Shown: piece by piece, positions 38,290 through 46,838 of the stretch | How the letters are laid out: each line of letters begins with the position of its first letter | Position numbering within the stretch: the stretch's first letter is position 1 | Source of the DNA: Nitrospira tepida | Lineage (GTDB): Bacteria > Nitrospirota > Nitrospiria > Nitrospirales > Nitrospiraceae | DNA: 64,000 nucleotides | Assembly (NCBI RefSeq): GCF_947241125.1 | Contig: NZ_OX365700.1 | Location: 2,698,001-2,762,000 of the forward strand | Direction of reading: 5' to 3' | Position numbers and translations under genes: made by a program | The notes under the pieces: generated by a model | The model's input: only the letters and a program-made list of their open reading frames with translations | Told to the model about the DNA's origin: nothing | Databases searched by the model: none

Positions 38290-39233
38290 TCCGGGCGGTG
38301 ACCTGCGCCTGTCGCGACAGTCTGGCTGAGATGGTGAGACTACCGTCAGGCCTCCAATTGGTGCACTGCCGAGCCTGCGATCTGTACGCTCGGCGAGAAG
38401 CCCCCGCTCCCCGGGCCTTGGAGCTTTTTTATGAACAGGAGTACACTCGGCAATTCGCCGCGGAACAGTCCGGCCCGAGAGACAACTTGCAGGCCCACGC
38501 CCTCCGGCGCATCGAGTCGCGCGCAGCGCGCTTCAGGGGTGTGTGCGACCATCGGCCTGGCGCTCGCCGCTTTCTGATCGATGTCGGCTGCGGAAACGGC
38601 CGGCTGCTCGAACTGGCCCAGCAGGCAGGATGGTCGGTGATGGGTCTTGATCCGTCCGGGGACAGGAACGGGAAGCGCCGGACTGGAGGGATCGAGATCC
38701 GGCAGGCCGCTTGGCCCCTCACGGACATCTCCGGTCACTCGGCCGATGCGATCGTGTTTCTCAATGTGCTGGACCACCTGCCTGACCCCTTCACAGCCCT
38801 TCAAGCGGCCTGGCGTGTGCTTCGTCCCGGCGGGATTCTCTATCTTCGAGTGCCCAACGGTCCCTTTCACCTCCGCCTATTGACCGGGCGGTGGAGCCGG
38901 ATGTTGTCGACGATGACGGTCTTTCACCTCTATGGCTTCGGCCGGCGCTCGCTCCAGCATTTCCTGACACGAGCCGGGTTTGAACGGATCGACATCCGCA
39001 CGGCCCCCTTGAGCGAGGGCGACGCCTATGCCAATGGGGAAGCGGGAGGAATGGTCCGGACGTTGGCGAAACAGGCGTTGAAGGTCGGCTACGGCCTCTC
39101 GGCCTGTCTCGGCCTCGACCGGTTGCCCTGGGGGCCGTCGATCGAAGCCCTCGCATCGAAGCCGGAGCAGGCTCACGGCGACGTGGCACACGCCGGCAAT
39201 CTGGTTGACGCAGGGGACGGCGCAGGCCGATGA
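38286..39233 (+). CDS. SAM-dependent methyltransferase with N-terminal Cys cluster
   Basis: A 315-residue class I methyltransferase. The N-terminus has CAC and HCRAC cysteine pairs, a probable zinc knuckle as in the methyltransferase two genes upstream. SAM motif I is LIDVGCGNGRLLELAQ, with VFLNVLDHLPDP and RVLRPGGILYLRVPNG further on. The C-terminal 60 residues are less conserved. The ATG at 38286 overlaps the previous stop, and its own stop overlaps the following small gene. Confidence 0.86.
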   Translation: MIRAVTCACRDSLAEMVRLPSGLQLVHCRACDLYARREAPAPRALELFYEQEYTRQFAAEQSGPRDNLQAHALRRIESRAARFRGVCDHRPGARRFLIDVGCGNGRLLELAQQAGWSVMGLDPSGDRNGKRRTGGIEIRQAAWPLTDISGHSADAIVFLNVLDHLPDPFTALQAAWRVLRPGGILYLRVPNGPFHLRLLTGRWSRMLSTMTVFHLYGFGRRSLQHFLTRAGFERIDIRTAPLSEGDAYANGEAGGMVRTLAKQALKVGYGLSACLGLDRLPWGPSIEALASKPEQAHGDVAHAGNLVDAGDGAGR

Positions 39234-39430
39234 CGATCTTCACCACTCGCTGGAGAGAACGGCTCAAGTGGGGCGAGGCGACCGTCCTGCTCGCCCTATT
39301 GACCGCGCTGTTGGTGCTCGGCCTCAGCTATTTCGTCGGCACGTACTACCAGCATGAAGTGAAGGACTACCAGCCCTTCGATTCCGAGCGCGAGCTTCAG
39401 TTGCAACAGGCCAACCCGGAGAAACGGTAA
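39230..39430 (+). CDS. Small single-helix membrane protein
   Basis: A 66-residue protein that I do not recognise. A basic N-terminus (RWRERLKWG) precedes one strong hydrophobic helix (about residues 18-38), and the remainder is hydrophilic and acidic, ending LQQANPEKR. The expected topology is cytoplasmic N-terminus and periplasmic tail. Its ATG overlaps the methyltransferase stop, and asnB starts 8 bp after its stop. This tight coupling makes a real gene likely despite its size. Confidence 0.7.
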   Translation: MTIFTTRWRERLKWGEATVLLALLTALLVLGLSYFVGTYYQHEVKDYQPFDSERELQLQQANPEKR

Positions 39431-39437
39431 CCAGACC

Positions 39438-41360
39438 ATGTGCGGCATCTGCGGCGTCATCGGTTCCGAACCGGCGGAGTGGCTGGACCGGATGCTTCCG
39501 GCCCTGAGGCATCGCGGGCCGGACGATGAAGGGCGCTATCTGTCGCCCGGCGTGGGCATCGGCGCGCGCCGCCTCCAGGTGATCGATCCGCAAGGAGGCC
39601 ATCAGCCGATGTCCAACGAGACCGGAACGGTCCGGGTCGCGCTCAACGGGGAGATCTACAACTATCGCGAACTGCAGGACGAGCTGATGCGGAAAGGACA
39701 CCGCTTTTCTTCCCATTGCGACACGGAAGTGCTGGCGCACCTCTACGAAGAGGAGGGAACCGCGGGCGTCAAACGGCTGCGGGGCATGTTTGCCTTCGCC
39801 CTCTGGGACAGCGAACGCGAGACGCTCCTGCTGGCCCGAGACCGGATGGGGATCAAGCCGCTCTACTATGCGACAGGAGAAGGGGAGGCCGGCGCCCGGT
39901 TCCATTTGGCCTTCTCATCCGAACTCCCGTCATTGGCCTGTGCGCTGGACAGATCGGAGCCGGAACCGGAGGCGCTGCTCGATTATCTGACCTGGCTCTA
40001 TGTCCCGAGCCCGCGGACTCTGTACCGCGGAATTGAGCATTTGCTTCCCGGTTGCCTGTTGCAGTATCGGCTCGGCCGGATCGAGATTCTCCGGTACGCG
40101 GCACTCGACGAACCGGCCGGCAAACCGACCTGGTCCTCGATGGCTGAAGCCCGCGAGCAATTCATCGAGCTGTTTCGCGACACCGTGAAGGCCCATCTGA
40201 TCAGCGACGTGCCGCTGGGACTGTTCTTGTCCGGAGGGCTGGACAGTTCGGCGATCCTCGCCATGATGCGCCAGGTGACCTCCGGCACGATTCGCACCTT
40301 TTCGATCGGGTACGCGGCCCCATCCGATCAGTCCTACAATGAGCTGGCGCGGGCGCGGGCGGTCGCCAACCATTTCGACAGCGCCCATACCGAAGCGATC
40401 CTCTCCCCGGACCACGCCACGTTGCTGCCATGCCTCGCCGCCGCCATGGGCGAGCCCTTTGCCGACTCCGCGGCCATCCCGACCTATCTCGTGTCCGAAG
40501 TCGCCAAACTGTCCGTGACCGTCGCCTTGTCCGGCATCGGGGGCGACGAACTGTTCGGCGGATATCCCCGATACCTGGGCATGAGAGCGCTCGGCCCCTA
40601 TCTCGGCCTGCCTCGCCCGGTACGGTCCGCTTTGTCCTCGCTCGCGACGAGGCTCTTGCCGGAAGGCACGGACGGACGGGATCAAACGGGACGGCTCAAG
40701 CGATTTCTCCGCTTTGGAACGGGCGAGCCGGTCGAACAATATCTCTCCTGGACAACCTTCATCCCGCCGGAATGGGGGACGGAAGCGTTCGAGCCGGAGT
40801 TCCTGGCCCGGATCTCCGGACATGCCCCGTCGGCCCGGTCGCGCGTCCTCTTCCAGGACTGGCCTGGCGAGACCCTGGCCGACCGGGCAATGGGCCTCGA
40901 TCTCCAAACCTATTTGCCGGACGATCTGCTCCGCATGGCGGATCGTCTGAGCATGGTCCATTCACTGGAGCTCCGGGTCCCGTTTTGCGACCATCGGCTG
41001 CTGGCGTTTGCCAAGAGCCTATCCACCGCAGCGCGTTTCGACGGGTGGCATCTGAAAGGATTCTTACGGGCGGCGCTTGAGCCCTGGCTTCCGGCCTTTG
41101 TGCTGGAAGGTCCGAAACAGGGCTTCCGCGTGCCGCTCGCCCGCTGGCTCCGGGAGGACCTCCGCGAGTTGTTGCAGGATCACCTGACGGCCGCGTCCGG
41201 CCTCTTCCGGCGGATTCTGCGTCCCGCCTACGTGCAATGGCTGATGGACGAGCACCTGAGCGGGCGGCGCAACTTCACGGATCAACTCTATGCGTTGCTG
41301 ATGCTTGAGGTCTGGATGGCTCGGAGAATCGAGAACCATGACTATACTGTTGCTCGCTGA
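39438..41360 (+). CDS. asnB: Asparagine synthase (glutamine-hydrolysing) homologue
   Basis: A 640-residue class II glutamine amidotransferase fused to an ATP-pyrophosphatase synthetase domain. Cys2 (MCGICGVIGS) is the glutaminase nucleophile, with RHRGPDDEG and ALNGEIYNYRELQ following. The synthetase loop SGGLDSS is at 265-271, and GIGGDELFGGYPRY is conserved. Within an EPS locus such proteins often amidate a uronic acid of the glycan rather than make free asparagine. Both are possible here. Confidence 0.9.
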   Translation: MCGICGVIGSEPAEWLDRMLPALRHRGPDDEGRYLSPGVGIGARRLQVIDPQGGHQPMSNETGTVRVALNGEIYNYRELQDELMRKGHRFSSHCDTEVLAHLYEEEGTAGVKRLRGMFAFALWDSERETLLLARDRMGIKPLYYATGEGEAGARFHLAFSSELPSLACALDRSEPEPEALLDYLTWLYVPSPRTLYRGIEHLLPGCLLQYRLGRIEILRYAALDEPAGKPTWSSMAEAREQFIELFRDTVKAHLISDVPLGLFLSGGLDSSAILAMMRQVTSGTIRTFSIGYAAPSDQSYNELARARAVANHFDSAHTEAILSPDHATLLPCLAAAMGEPFADSAAIPTYLVSEVAKLSVTVALSGIGGDELFGGYPRYLGMRALGPYLGLPRPVRSALSSLATRLLPEGTDGRDQTGRLKRFLRFGTGEPVEQYLSWTTFIPPEWGTEAFEPEFLARISGHAPSARSRVLFQDWPGETLADRAMGLDLQTYLPDDLLRMADRLSMVHSLELRVPFCDHRLLAFAKSLSTAARFDGWHLKGFLRAALEPWLPAFVLEGPKQGFRVPLARWLREDLRELLQDHLTAASGLFRRILRPAYVQWLMDEHLSGRRNFTDQLYALLMLEVWMARRIENHDYTVAR

Positions 41361-42579
41361 CGTCTCGGCCGCGCTCGTGATCGGCGGAGCCGAACGCATG
41401 TTGCGCCAGCAGGCGCTCGGATTGGCCGCAAGGGGTCACCAGGTCCACCTTGTCACCAGGGCTCCGGAAGGCGATGCCCGCCCTTTCGTCAAGATCGGGC
41501 CGGTGCAGGAACACCGCTTTGCCGTCTCGAGATCCAATGAACTGTCCTTCATCCTCTCCTCCGTGCAACGGTCGGTCGAGTGTTTCGATCGGACTGCGCG
41601 TCTCGCCAGACCGGACCTCGTGATCGTCTATCAATCGACGGCAGGCATCGGACCCTTGTTGCGACGGGCGGACGTGCCGCAGGCCTGGATCTATATGTGT
41701 CTGTCGCTGGCCCATGAAGAGTTTGTCTCCCGGGCGCCGCAGGCGGACGGACCGGCGCAACAGTTCAGGCACAGGGCGAACCGCCACGCTCGCTTCCTGG
41801 TCGAGGATTACGTCATGAACCGCTGCGCGCAGGTCGTCGTCATGAGCGAGTTCATGAAAACGCGCGTAATGGGTACGCACCGGATTCCGCCGGACAGGAT
41901 CGCCCTCATCCCCGGGGCGGCGGACCACGAGCAGTTTCAGCCGCCCGAGGACCGCGTGCAAGTCCGGCGTGAGCTGGACCTACCTCTGGACCGCACGATC
42001 CTGTTCACTCTCCGCAATCTCGTGCCCCGGATGGGACTGGAGCACCTCATCGATTCGGTCTCGCTGCTCGAAGAGGAGGGGAGGGACCTGCTTCTGCTCA
42101 TCGGCGGGGAGGGACCGTTGCGCCAGGCTCTTCACGACCGGATCGTGCAGCGACATCTCGCCGATCGCGTGCGGCTCCTGGGGTTTGTGCCGGAAGCACA
42201 ACTGTGCCGGTATTATCAATGCGCCGATCTCGTTGTCATGCCGACTCTGGAGTTGGAAGGCTTCGGCCTCGTCACGGTCGAGGCACTCGCAGCCGGCACT
42301 CCGGTTCTCGGCACTCCGGTGGGAGCCCTGCCGGAAGTTCTCAGGCGCATCGATCCGTCTTTGGTCACGGACGGGCCCCTTGCGCCGGATCTCGCCGATG
42401 GGTTGGGGCGATTGCTCCGCCGTTTCCGAGAACTCCCGGGCGAACAGGAACGTTTGGCGAGCAAAGGCCGGCGGCTCATCGAGCAGGAGTGGAACTGGCC
42501 GAGGCAGATCGACGCCCTCGCGTCGTTGCTCGCTGAGCATGGCGGAAGCGTCTGCGCGGCAGATCGTCGCGCGGCCTGA
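41338..42579 (+). CDS. Glycosyltransferase family 4
   Basis: A 413-residue GT-B protein starting TILLLADVSAALVIGGAERML. The C-terminal domain has LIGGEGPLRQALHDRI, VRLLGFVPEAQLCRYY and PTLELEGFGLVTVEALAAGTPVL. It overlaps the asnB end by 23 bp in another frame; the ATG at 41338 is set by homology. The sugar is unknown. Confidence 0.9.
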   Translation: MTILLLADVSAALVIGGAERMLRQQALGLAARGHQVHLVTRAPEGDARPFVKIGPVQEHRFAVSRSNELSFILSSVQRSVECFDRTARLARPDLVIVYQSTAGIGPLLRRADVPQAWIYMCLSLAHEEFVSRAPQADGPAQQFRHRANRHARFLVEDYVMNRCAQVVVMSEFMKTRVMGTHRIPPDRIALIPGAADHEQFQPPEDRVQVRRELDLPLDRTILFTLRNLVPRMGLEHLIDSVSLLEEEGRDLLLLIGGEGPLRQALHDRIVQRHLADRVRLLGFVPEAQLCRYYQCADLVVMPTLELEGFGLVTVEALAAGTPVLGTPVGALPEVLRRIDPSLVTDGPLAPDLADGLGRLLRRFRELPGEQERLASKGRRLIEQEWNWPRQIDALASLLAEHGGSVCAADRRAA

Positions 42580-42594
42580 TTCAGGCGAATCACG

Positions 42595-43806
42595 ATGGCG
42601 CCCTATTCCGTCATCCATGTCATCACCAGGTTGGACCACGGCGGCTCCGCTGAAAACACGATGCTGACCATGCTGGGCCATGACCGAAGCCATTTTCGCC
42701 CGATGCTCGTGGTCGGCGATCCGGATCGCTGGTCCGCGCAAGGGGGATTGGAAGCCACGTGGCAACAGGGACATCGGCTTAATCAGGCCGGGGCACCCTG
42801 GATCATCATCAAGGACCTCGTCCGGCATCCGAGCCCGATCCGCGATCTGAAATCGCTCTGGGCGCTCCTTTGCTTATTTCGCCGCACGAAACCGGCCATT
42901 GTCCATACCCATACGTCCAAAGCCGGCGCGCTCGGCCGGATCGCGGCCTGGCTGGCTTCCGTGCCGGTGATCGTCCATACGCCCCATGGGCATGTGTTCT
43001 ACGGACACTTCAGCCGGCCGGTCTCCTGGCTGTTCCTGCAGATCGAACGAATCCTCGCCCTTGTGACCACGCACTTCATTGCGCTGACCACGGCTGAACG
43101 CGACGACCATGTCGTTCGGATGGTTGGACGGGCAGAGGATTGGTCGGTCATTCCCAGCGGGATCGACCTCGCACGCTTCCGCTCGGTTGAACCCAGACCT
43201 GATCGACGGCCGGTCCTGTTCCATTGTCCGGTCGATTCGATTCTCGTGGGAACGGTCGGCTGGCTGACCGAAGTAAAGGGCCATCGCCGGCTCATCGAAG
43301 CCTTCGCCCGGCTCGCGCCATCCAGACCCTCGTTGTTCTTAGTGATCATCGGAACCGGTGAACTGCATGATGACCTGGCGGCTCTGGCCTCGCGGCTGGA
43401 CATCGGCGATCGGGTGAGGTTTCTCGGCCATCGCCACGATATCGCTGAATGCCTCGCGGCCTTGGATCTGTTCGTGTTCCCGTCTCAGAACGAGGGAATG
43501 GGCCGGGCGCTGATCGAAGCGATGGCCGCCGCGCTTCCGGTGGTGGCGACCAACGTCGGAGGCATCCCCGGGATCATCGAGCAGGGACGCACAGGCCTGC
43601 TGGTTCCGCCGGGGGATAGCCCGGCGCTGGCCGCCGCCATGGCCGAATTGCTGGACGACCCTGTGCGAGCCCAAGCCATGGGACAGGCGGCGCGCGAGAG
43701 TATCGGGGCCGAGTTCAATGCCGCCGGCATGGTCAGGGCTGTCGAGTCCGTTTATGTGAGTTGTCTCCAACCAGCCTCTTGGCCGCGGACCGCCACCAGC
43801 CCATGA
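42595..43806 (+). CDS. Glycosyltransferase family 4
   Basis: A 403-residue GT-B protein starting YSVIHVITRLDHGGSAEN. The motifs VHTHTSKAGALGRIAAWLA and IVHTPHGHVFYGHF are typical of the GT4 group, followed by GTVGWLTEVKGHRRLIEA and FPSQNEGMGRALIEAMAAALPVV. It is 15 bp after the previous GT4 and overlaps the next gene as ATGA. Confidence 0.9.
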   Translation: MAPYSVIHVITRLDHGGSAENTMLTMLGHDRSHFRPMLVVGDPDRWSAQGGLEATWQQGHRLNQAGAPWIIIKDLVRHPSPIRDLKSLWALLCLFRRTKPAIVHTHTSKAGALGRIAAWLASVPVIVHTPHGHVFYGHFSRPVSWLFLQIERILALVTTHFIALTTAERDDHVVRMVGRAEDWSVIPSGIDLARFRSVEPRPDRRPVLFHCPVDSILVGTVGWLTEVKGHRRLIEAFARLAPSRPSLFLVIIGTGELHDDLAALASRLDIGDRVRFLGHRHDIAECLAALDLFVFPSQNEGMGRALIEAMAAALPVVATNVGGIPGIIEQGRTGLLVPPGDSPALAAAMAELLDDPVRAQAMGQAARESIGAEFNAAGMVRAVESVYVSCLQPASWPRTATSP

Positions 43807-45401
43807 CGATCGAGCACGTTCGGCGTGGACAGATAAGGAAGAGACCGGCGGCAGGGTCCTGCTTCGCGTTCGGACTTTGCCTGCTCCTGGCCTTGACCTG
43901 GTCCCCACTGAACGCTGTCTCTGCGGAGGAACTGGTCCAACTCGCGGTCGCGATCCATGTGCACAGCCAAGCCAGCACCGGCGTTCTCCCGCTGGAGGCC
44001 ATCGCACAGAGGGCTGAACAACTCGGGCTCGACGCCGTCATCTTCACCGAGAATTTGGCCCTTCGGTATGAATACGGGCTCCCGCCGTTCAGGACCCTGC
44101 TCCGCTATGCCAGACACTTTCCTTCCCTGATCGACTATGGCATCGAACGCTATCTCGCGGAGCTGGCAGACGTCCAATCGAGACATCCCAACATTCTGCT
44201 GATACCGGGCGTCGAAGCAGCCCCTTACGCCTATTGGACCGGCTCTCTCTGGAACGGCGATCTGACCCTGCACGACAGCCAGAAGAATCTCCTCGTGTTC
44301 GGCCTCAACGACCCGGTTCGCTATGGACAGCTTCCCGCGAACGGCAACCCGGCTTCCTATCACCTCACGGCGGAATCGATGATGGCCTTGATGCTGCCGC
44401 CTCTGCTGGTCACGCTGGCGACAGTGATGGGCATAAGGGACCGCCAGGCGCTCCGCCAAGGGCTCGCCGCTCGGCTGAGCCGGCTGAGGCTGGCTGTGAT
44501 GTGCGGCCTCGCCGCAATTGGCGCGGCATTGCTCTGGACCGCCTGGCCTATCGGCCAACCTCCGTATCCCATCTATGACAGCGGGCAGGGCTACCGCCCC
44601 TATCAACAGTTCATCGATGCGGCGCGCGGCACCGGTGGATTGGTCTTTTGGTCGATGGTCGAAGCGCGCGATCATGAAACCTACTCCTTCGGGCCGTTGG
44701 GCCGGGTGACCGTGAGGACGGAGCCCCATCCGGAGGCGGTGATCCTGACCGATCGCCATACCGGCTTCGGCGGGTTGTACCAGGACGTGCATCGCGCGGT
44801 TCAGCCGGGGCAGGTCTGGGACCAGGCCATCGAGCTGTTCCTCCGCGGCGAACGGCCGCAACCGCCCGTGATGCTCGGCGAGATCGCCTTTCACAGCCTG
44901 GACCAGGCCGGGAAGGATCTGGATCAGGTGCTGTCGATTGTTTCCGTTCACGGCCGGACGCCGGACGACCTGTTGGAGGCTATCCGGACAGGCCGACTCT
45001 ATGCCGTCGAGCGTCGGAAGAAAGAGTTTGCTCTCCGTCTGGAAACCTTTCGGGTAGAATGCGACGCGGGTCGCCGAAGCGCCTCTGTAGGAGAGATCCT
45101 TGACCCGGAAGGCCATCGCGATATGGTGATTCGAGCGTCCGTCTCGACCACGGATCGGCAAGCCCACCACATCACCGCTACCCTCATTCGCTCCGGCGAG
45201 ACGCTGACACGGTTCTCCGGGACGACCCCGCTGACCATCGAGATCCCGGACAAGACCGTGCCGGCCGGCCAATGGTTGGCCTATCGCCTGCTGGTGGAAG
45301 GGGAGGGGGAGCTCGTCAGCAATCCCGTCTTCGTCGGGCCCATGCCACCCCTACCGTCCGATCAGCTCACTGCCGCCGTCGTCCGAGAGACACGTCCGTG
45401 A
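43803..45401 (+). CDS. Membrane-anchored PHP-like protein
   Basis: A 532-residue protein. A hydrophobic segment (about 20-40) resembles a signal anchor. Parts of a PHP metal-dependent phosphoesterase follow: HVHS at 52-55, FTEN near 81, and PGVEA at 135-139. Two strong membrane helices (about 193-211 and 230-250) then interrupt the fold. It resumes at GGLVFWSMVEARDHE (278-292), where related proteins have a histidine-proline pair. The C-terminal third (about 400-520) is beta-rich. Several metal ligands are present, but the one after residue 280 appears changed. The substrate is unknown; a phosphate or phosphosugar in the EPS pathway is a guess. Confidence 0.7.
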   Translation: MTIEHVRRGQIRKRPAAGSCFAFGLCLLLALTWSPLNAVSAEELVQLAVAIHVHSQASTGVLPLEAIAQRAEQLGLDAVIFTENLALRYEYGLPPFRTLLRYARHFPSLIDYGIERYLAELADVQSRHPNILLIPGVEAAPYAYWTGSLWNGDLTLHDSQKNLLVFGLNDPVRYGQLPANGNPASYHLTAESMMALMLPPLLVTLATVMGIRDRQALRQGLAARLSRLRLAVMCGLAAIGAALLWTAWPIGQPPYPIYDSGQGYRPYQQFIDAARGTGGLVFWSMVEARDHETYSFGPLGRVTVRTEPHPEAVILTDRHTGFGGLYQDVHRAVQPGQVWDQAIELFLRGERPQPPVMLGEIAFHSLDQAGKDLDQVLSIVSVHGRTPDDLLEAIRTGRLYAVERRKKEFALRLETFRVECDAGRRSASVGEILDPEGHRDMVIRASVSTTDRQAHHITATLIRSGETLTRFSGTTPLTIEIPDKTVPAGQWLAYRLLVEGEGELVSNPVFVGPMPPLPSDQLTAAVVRETRP

Positions 45402-46105
45402 AGGTCACGATCCATCAACCGCAATTCCTCCCCTGGCTGGGCTATCTGGAGAAGATCGCGCGGGCAGACCTCTTCGTGGTGCTGGATCAGGTGCAATTCA
45501 AGAAGCAGGAATGGCAGAACCGCAACCGAATCAGGACCGCCCATGAATGGCAATGGCTGACGGTTCCCGTGCACCAGCGGTTCGGCCAACGCATCAACGA
45601 GGTGCATGTCAACCGGCAGGTCGATTGGCGGCGCCGACACCTGCGCGCCTTGGCCCTGCACTACGCAAAGGCGCCCTATCGAGACCTGGCGCTCGCCGGG
45701 CTTCGGCGTCTCTATGAGACAGATTGGGAGCGGCTGGTCGATCTCAACCTCGCAGTCATCCGCTGGCTGCTGGAGACCTTTCAGATCATGACGCCGGTCC
45801 GATTGGCGTCCGAGCTGTCCCTCCGGGACCAGCCGACGGATCGATTGATCGACATCTGCCGCGCAGTGGGCGCGGCCACGTACCTGGCTGGACCAGGAGC
45901 CGAACAATATCTGGATCGCCCGCGATTCGAGACCTCCGGCTTCCGGCTGGAGCTGCAACGGTTCCAGCACCCGGTCTATATCCAGTGCTACGACCCGTTC
46001 ATTCCCGGCATGAGCGCGCTGGACCTGCTGATGATGGAAGGCCCGTCCGGGTTCCGCAGGCTGGTGATCGAAGAATCGGCAAACGGACGCATTGTGTGCG
46101 CGTGA
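45398..46105 (+). CDS. WbqC-family protein
   Basis: A 235-residue protein of the WbqC-like family. The N-terminal VTIHQPQFLPWLGYLEKIARADLFVVLD and KKQEWQNRNRIRT are the family signature, and YIQCYDPFIPGMSALDLLM lies near the C-terminus. WbqC genes occur in O-antigen and EPS clusters making modified amino sugars; their exact reaction is not one I can state. The start is a GTG at 45398 overlapping the previous stop (GTGA). Confidence 0.88.
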   Translation: MKVTIHQPQFLPWLGYLEKIARADLFVVLDQVQFKKQEWQNRNRIRTAHEWQWLTVPVHQRFGQRINEVHVNRQVDWRRRHLRALALHYAKAPYRDLALAGLRRLYETDWERLVDLNLAVIRWLLETFQIMTPVRLASELSLRDQPTDRLIDICRAVGAATYLAGPGAEQYLDRPRFETSGFRLELQRFQHPVYIQCYDPFIPGMSALDLLMMEGPSGFRRLVIEESANGRIVCA

Positions 46106-46154
46106 CGATGCGGCTCGGTTCGGTCGGACCGGACGGAGGGGAGACGTCTTATCG

Positions 46155-46817
46155 ATGACCGCCTCGCGGATTCTCAGGCCCGCTCAAGACCGGTCGGGCG
46201 CCATGCGGCTCCTGGCCATCGGCGCGCACCCGGACGACATCGAGGCCGGCTGCGGCGGGACCCTGATCAAGTACGCCAGGAACGGCCATCGCGTGTTTTT
46301 AATGGTCATGACGGAAGGGGAGTTGGGCGCCTCGCGCGGCATCCGCCGCCGGGAACAACGTCTGGCGGCCAAGGTCCTGTGCGCGGAGCAACTGTACTGG
46401 GGCGGATACCGCGACACCCAATTGCCGTCCGGCCGCCGCCTGATCCAGAAACTCGAACGGATCGTGAAGGCCATTCAACCCCATTTCATCTTCGTCCATT
46501 ACTTCGACGACACCCATCAGGATCACCGGCACCTGGCCGAAAGCACGATCACGGCTACCCGCTACACCAAGAACGTGCTGTTCTACGAGGGGCCGACGAC
46601 GCAACATTTTTCTCCGACGGTTTTCGTGGACATCGACGAAGTGCTGGACGACAAGCTCGCGTCGATCCGCGCCCACGCATCGCAGGTCGCCAAGACCAAC
46701 ATCGAAGGCCTATCGATCGTCGATATCATCCGGTCGGCAGCGCACTTCCGCGGCATCCAAGGGCGCGTACGCAACGCGGAGGGGTTCGTGCCGCTCAGAC
46801 TGTTCATCAATGTGTAG
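46155..46817 (+). CDS. PIG-L family deacetylase
   Basis: A 220-residue zinc-dependent N-deacetylase of the PIG-L/LmbE family. The metal motif AHPDDIE is at residues 24-30, and HYFDDTHQDHRHL supplies further ligands. Family members remove acetyl groups from GlcNAc-like sugars. The ATG at 46155 follows GGAGGGGA; an internal ATG at 46203 is an alternative. Next to WbqC and a DegT aminotransferase it probably takes part in making an amino-sugar substituent. Confidence 0.87.
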   Translation: MTASRILRPAQDRSGAMRLLAIGAHPDDIEAGCGGTLIKYARNGHRVFLMVMTEGELGASRGIRRREQRLAAKVLCAEQLYWGGYRDTQLPSGRRLIQKLERIVKAIQPHFIFVHYFDDTHQDHRHLAESTITATRYTKNVLFYEGPTTQHFSPTVFVDIDEVLDDKLASIRAHASQVAKTNIEGLSIVDIIRSAAHFRGIQGRVRNAEGFVPLRLFINV

Positions 46818-46838
46818 TCTGCGCATCGGGAGCATGCG

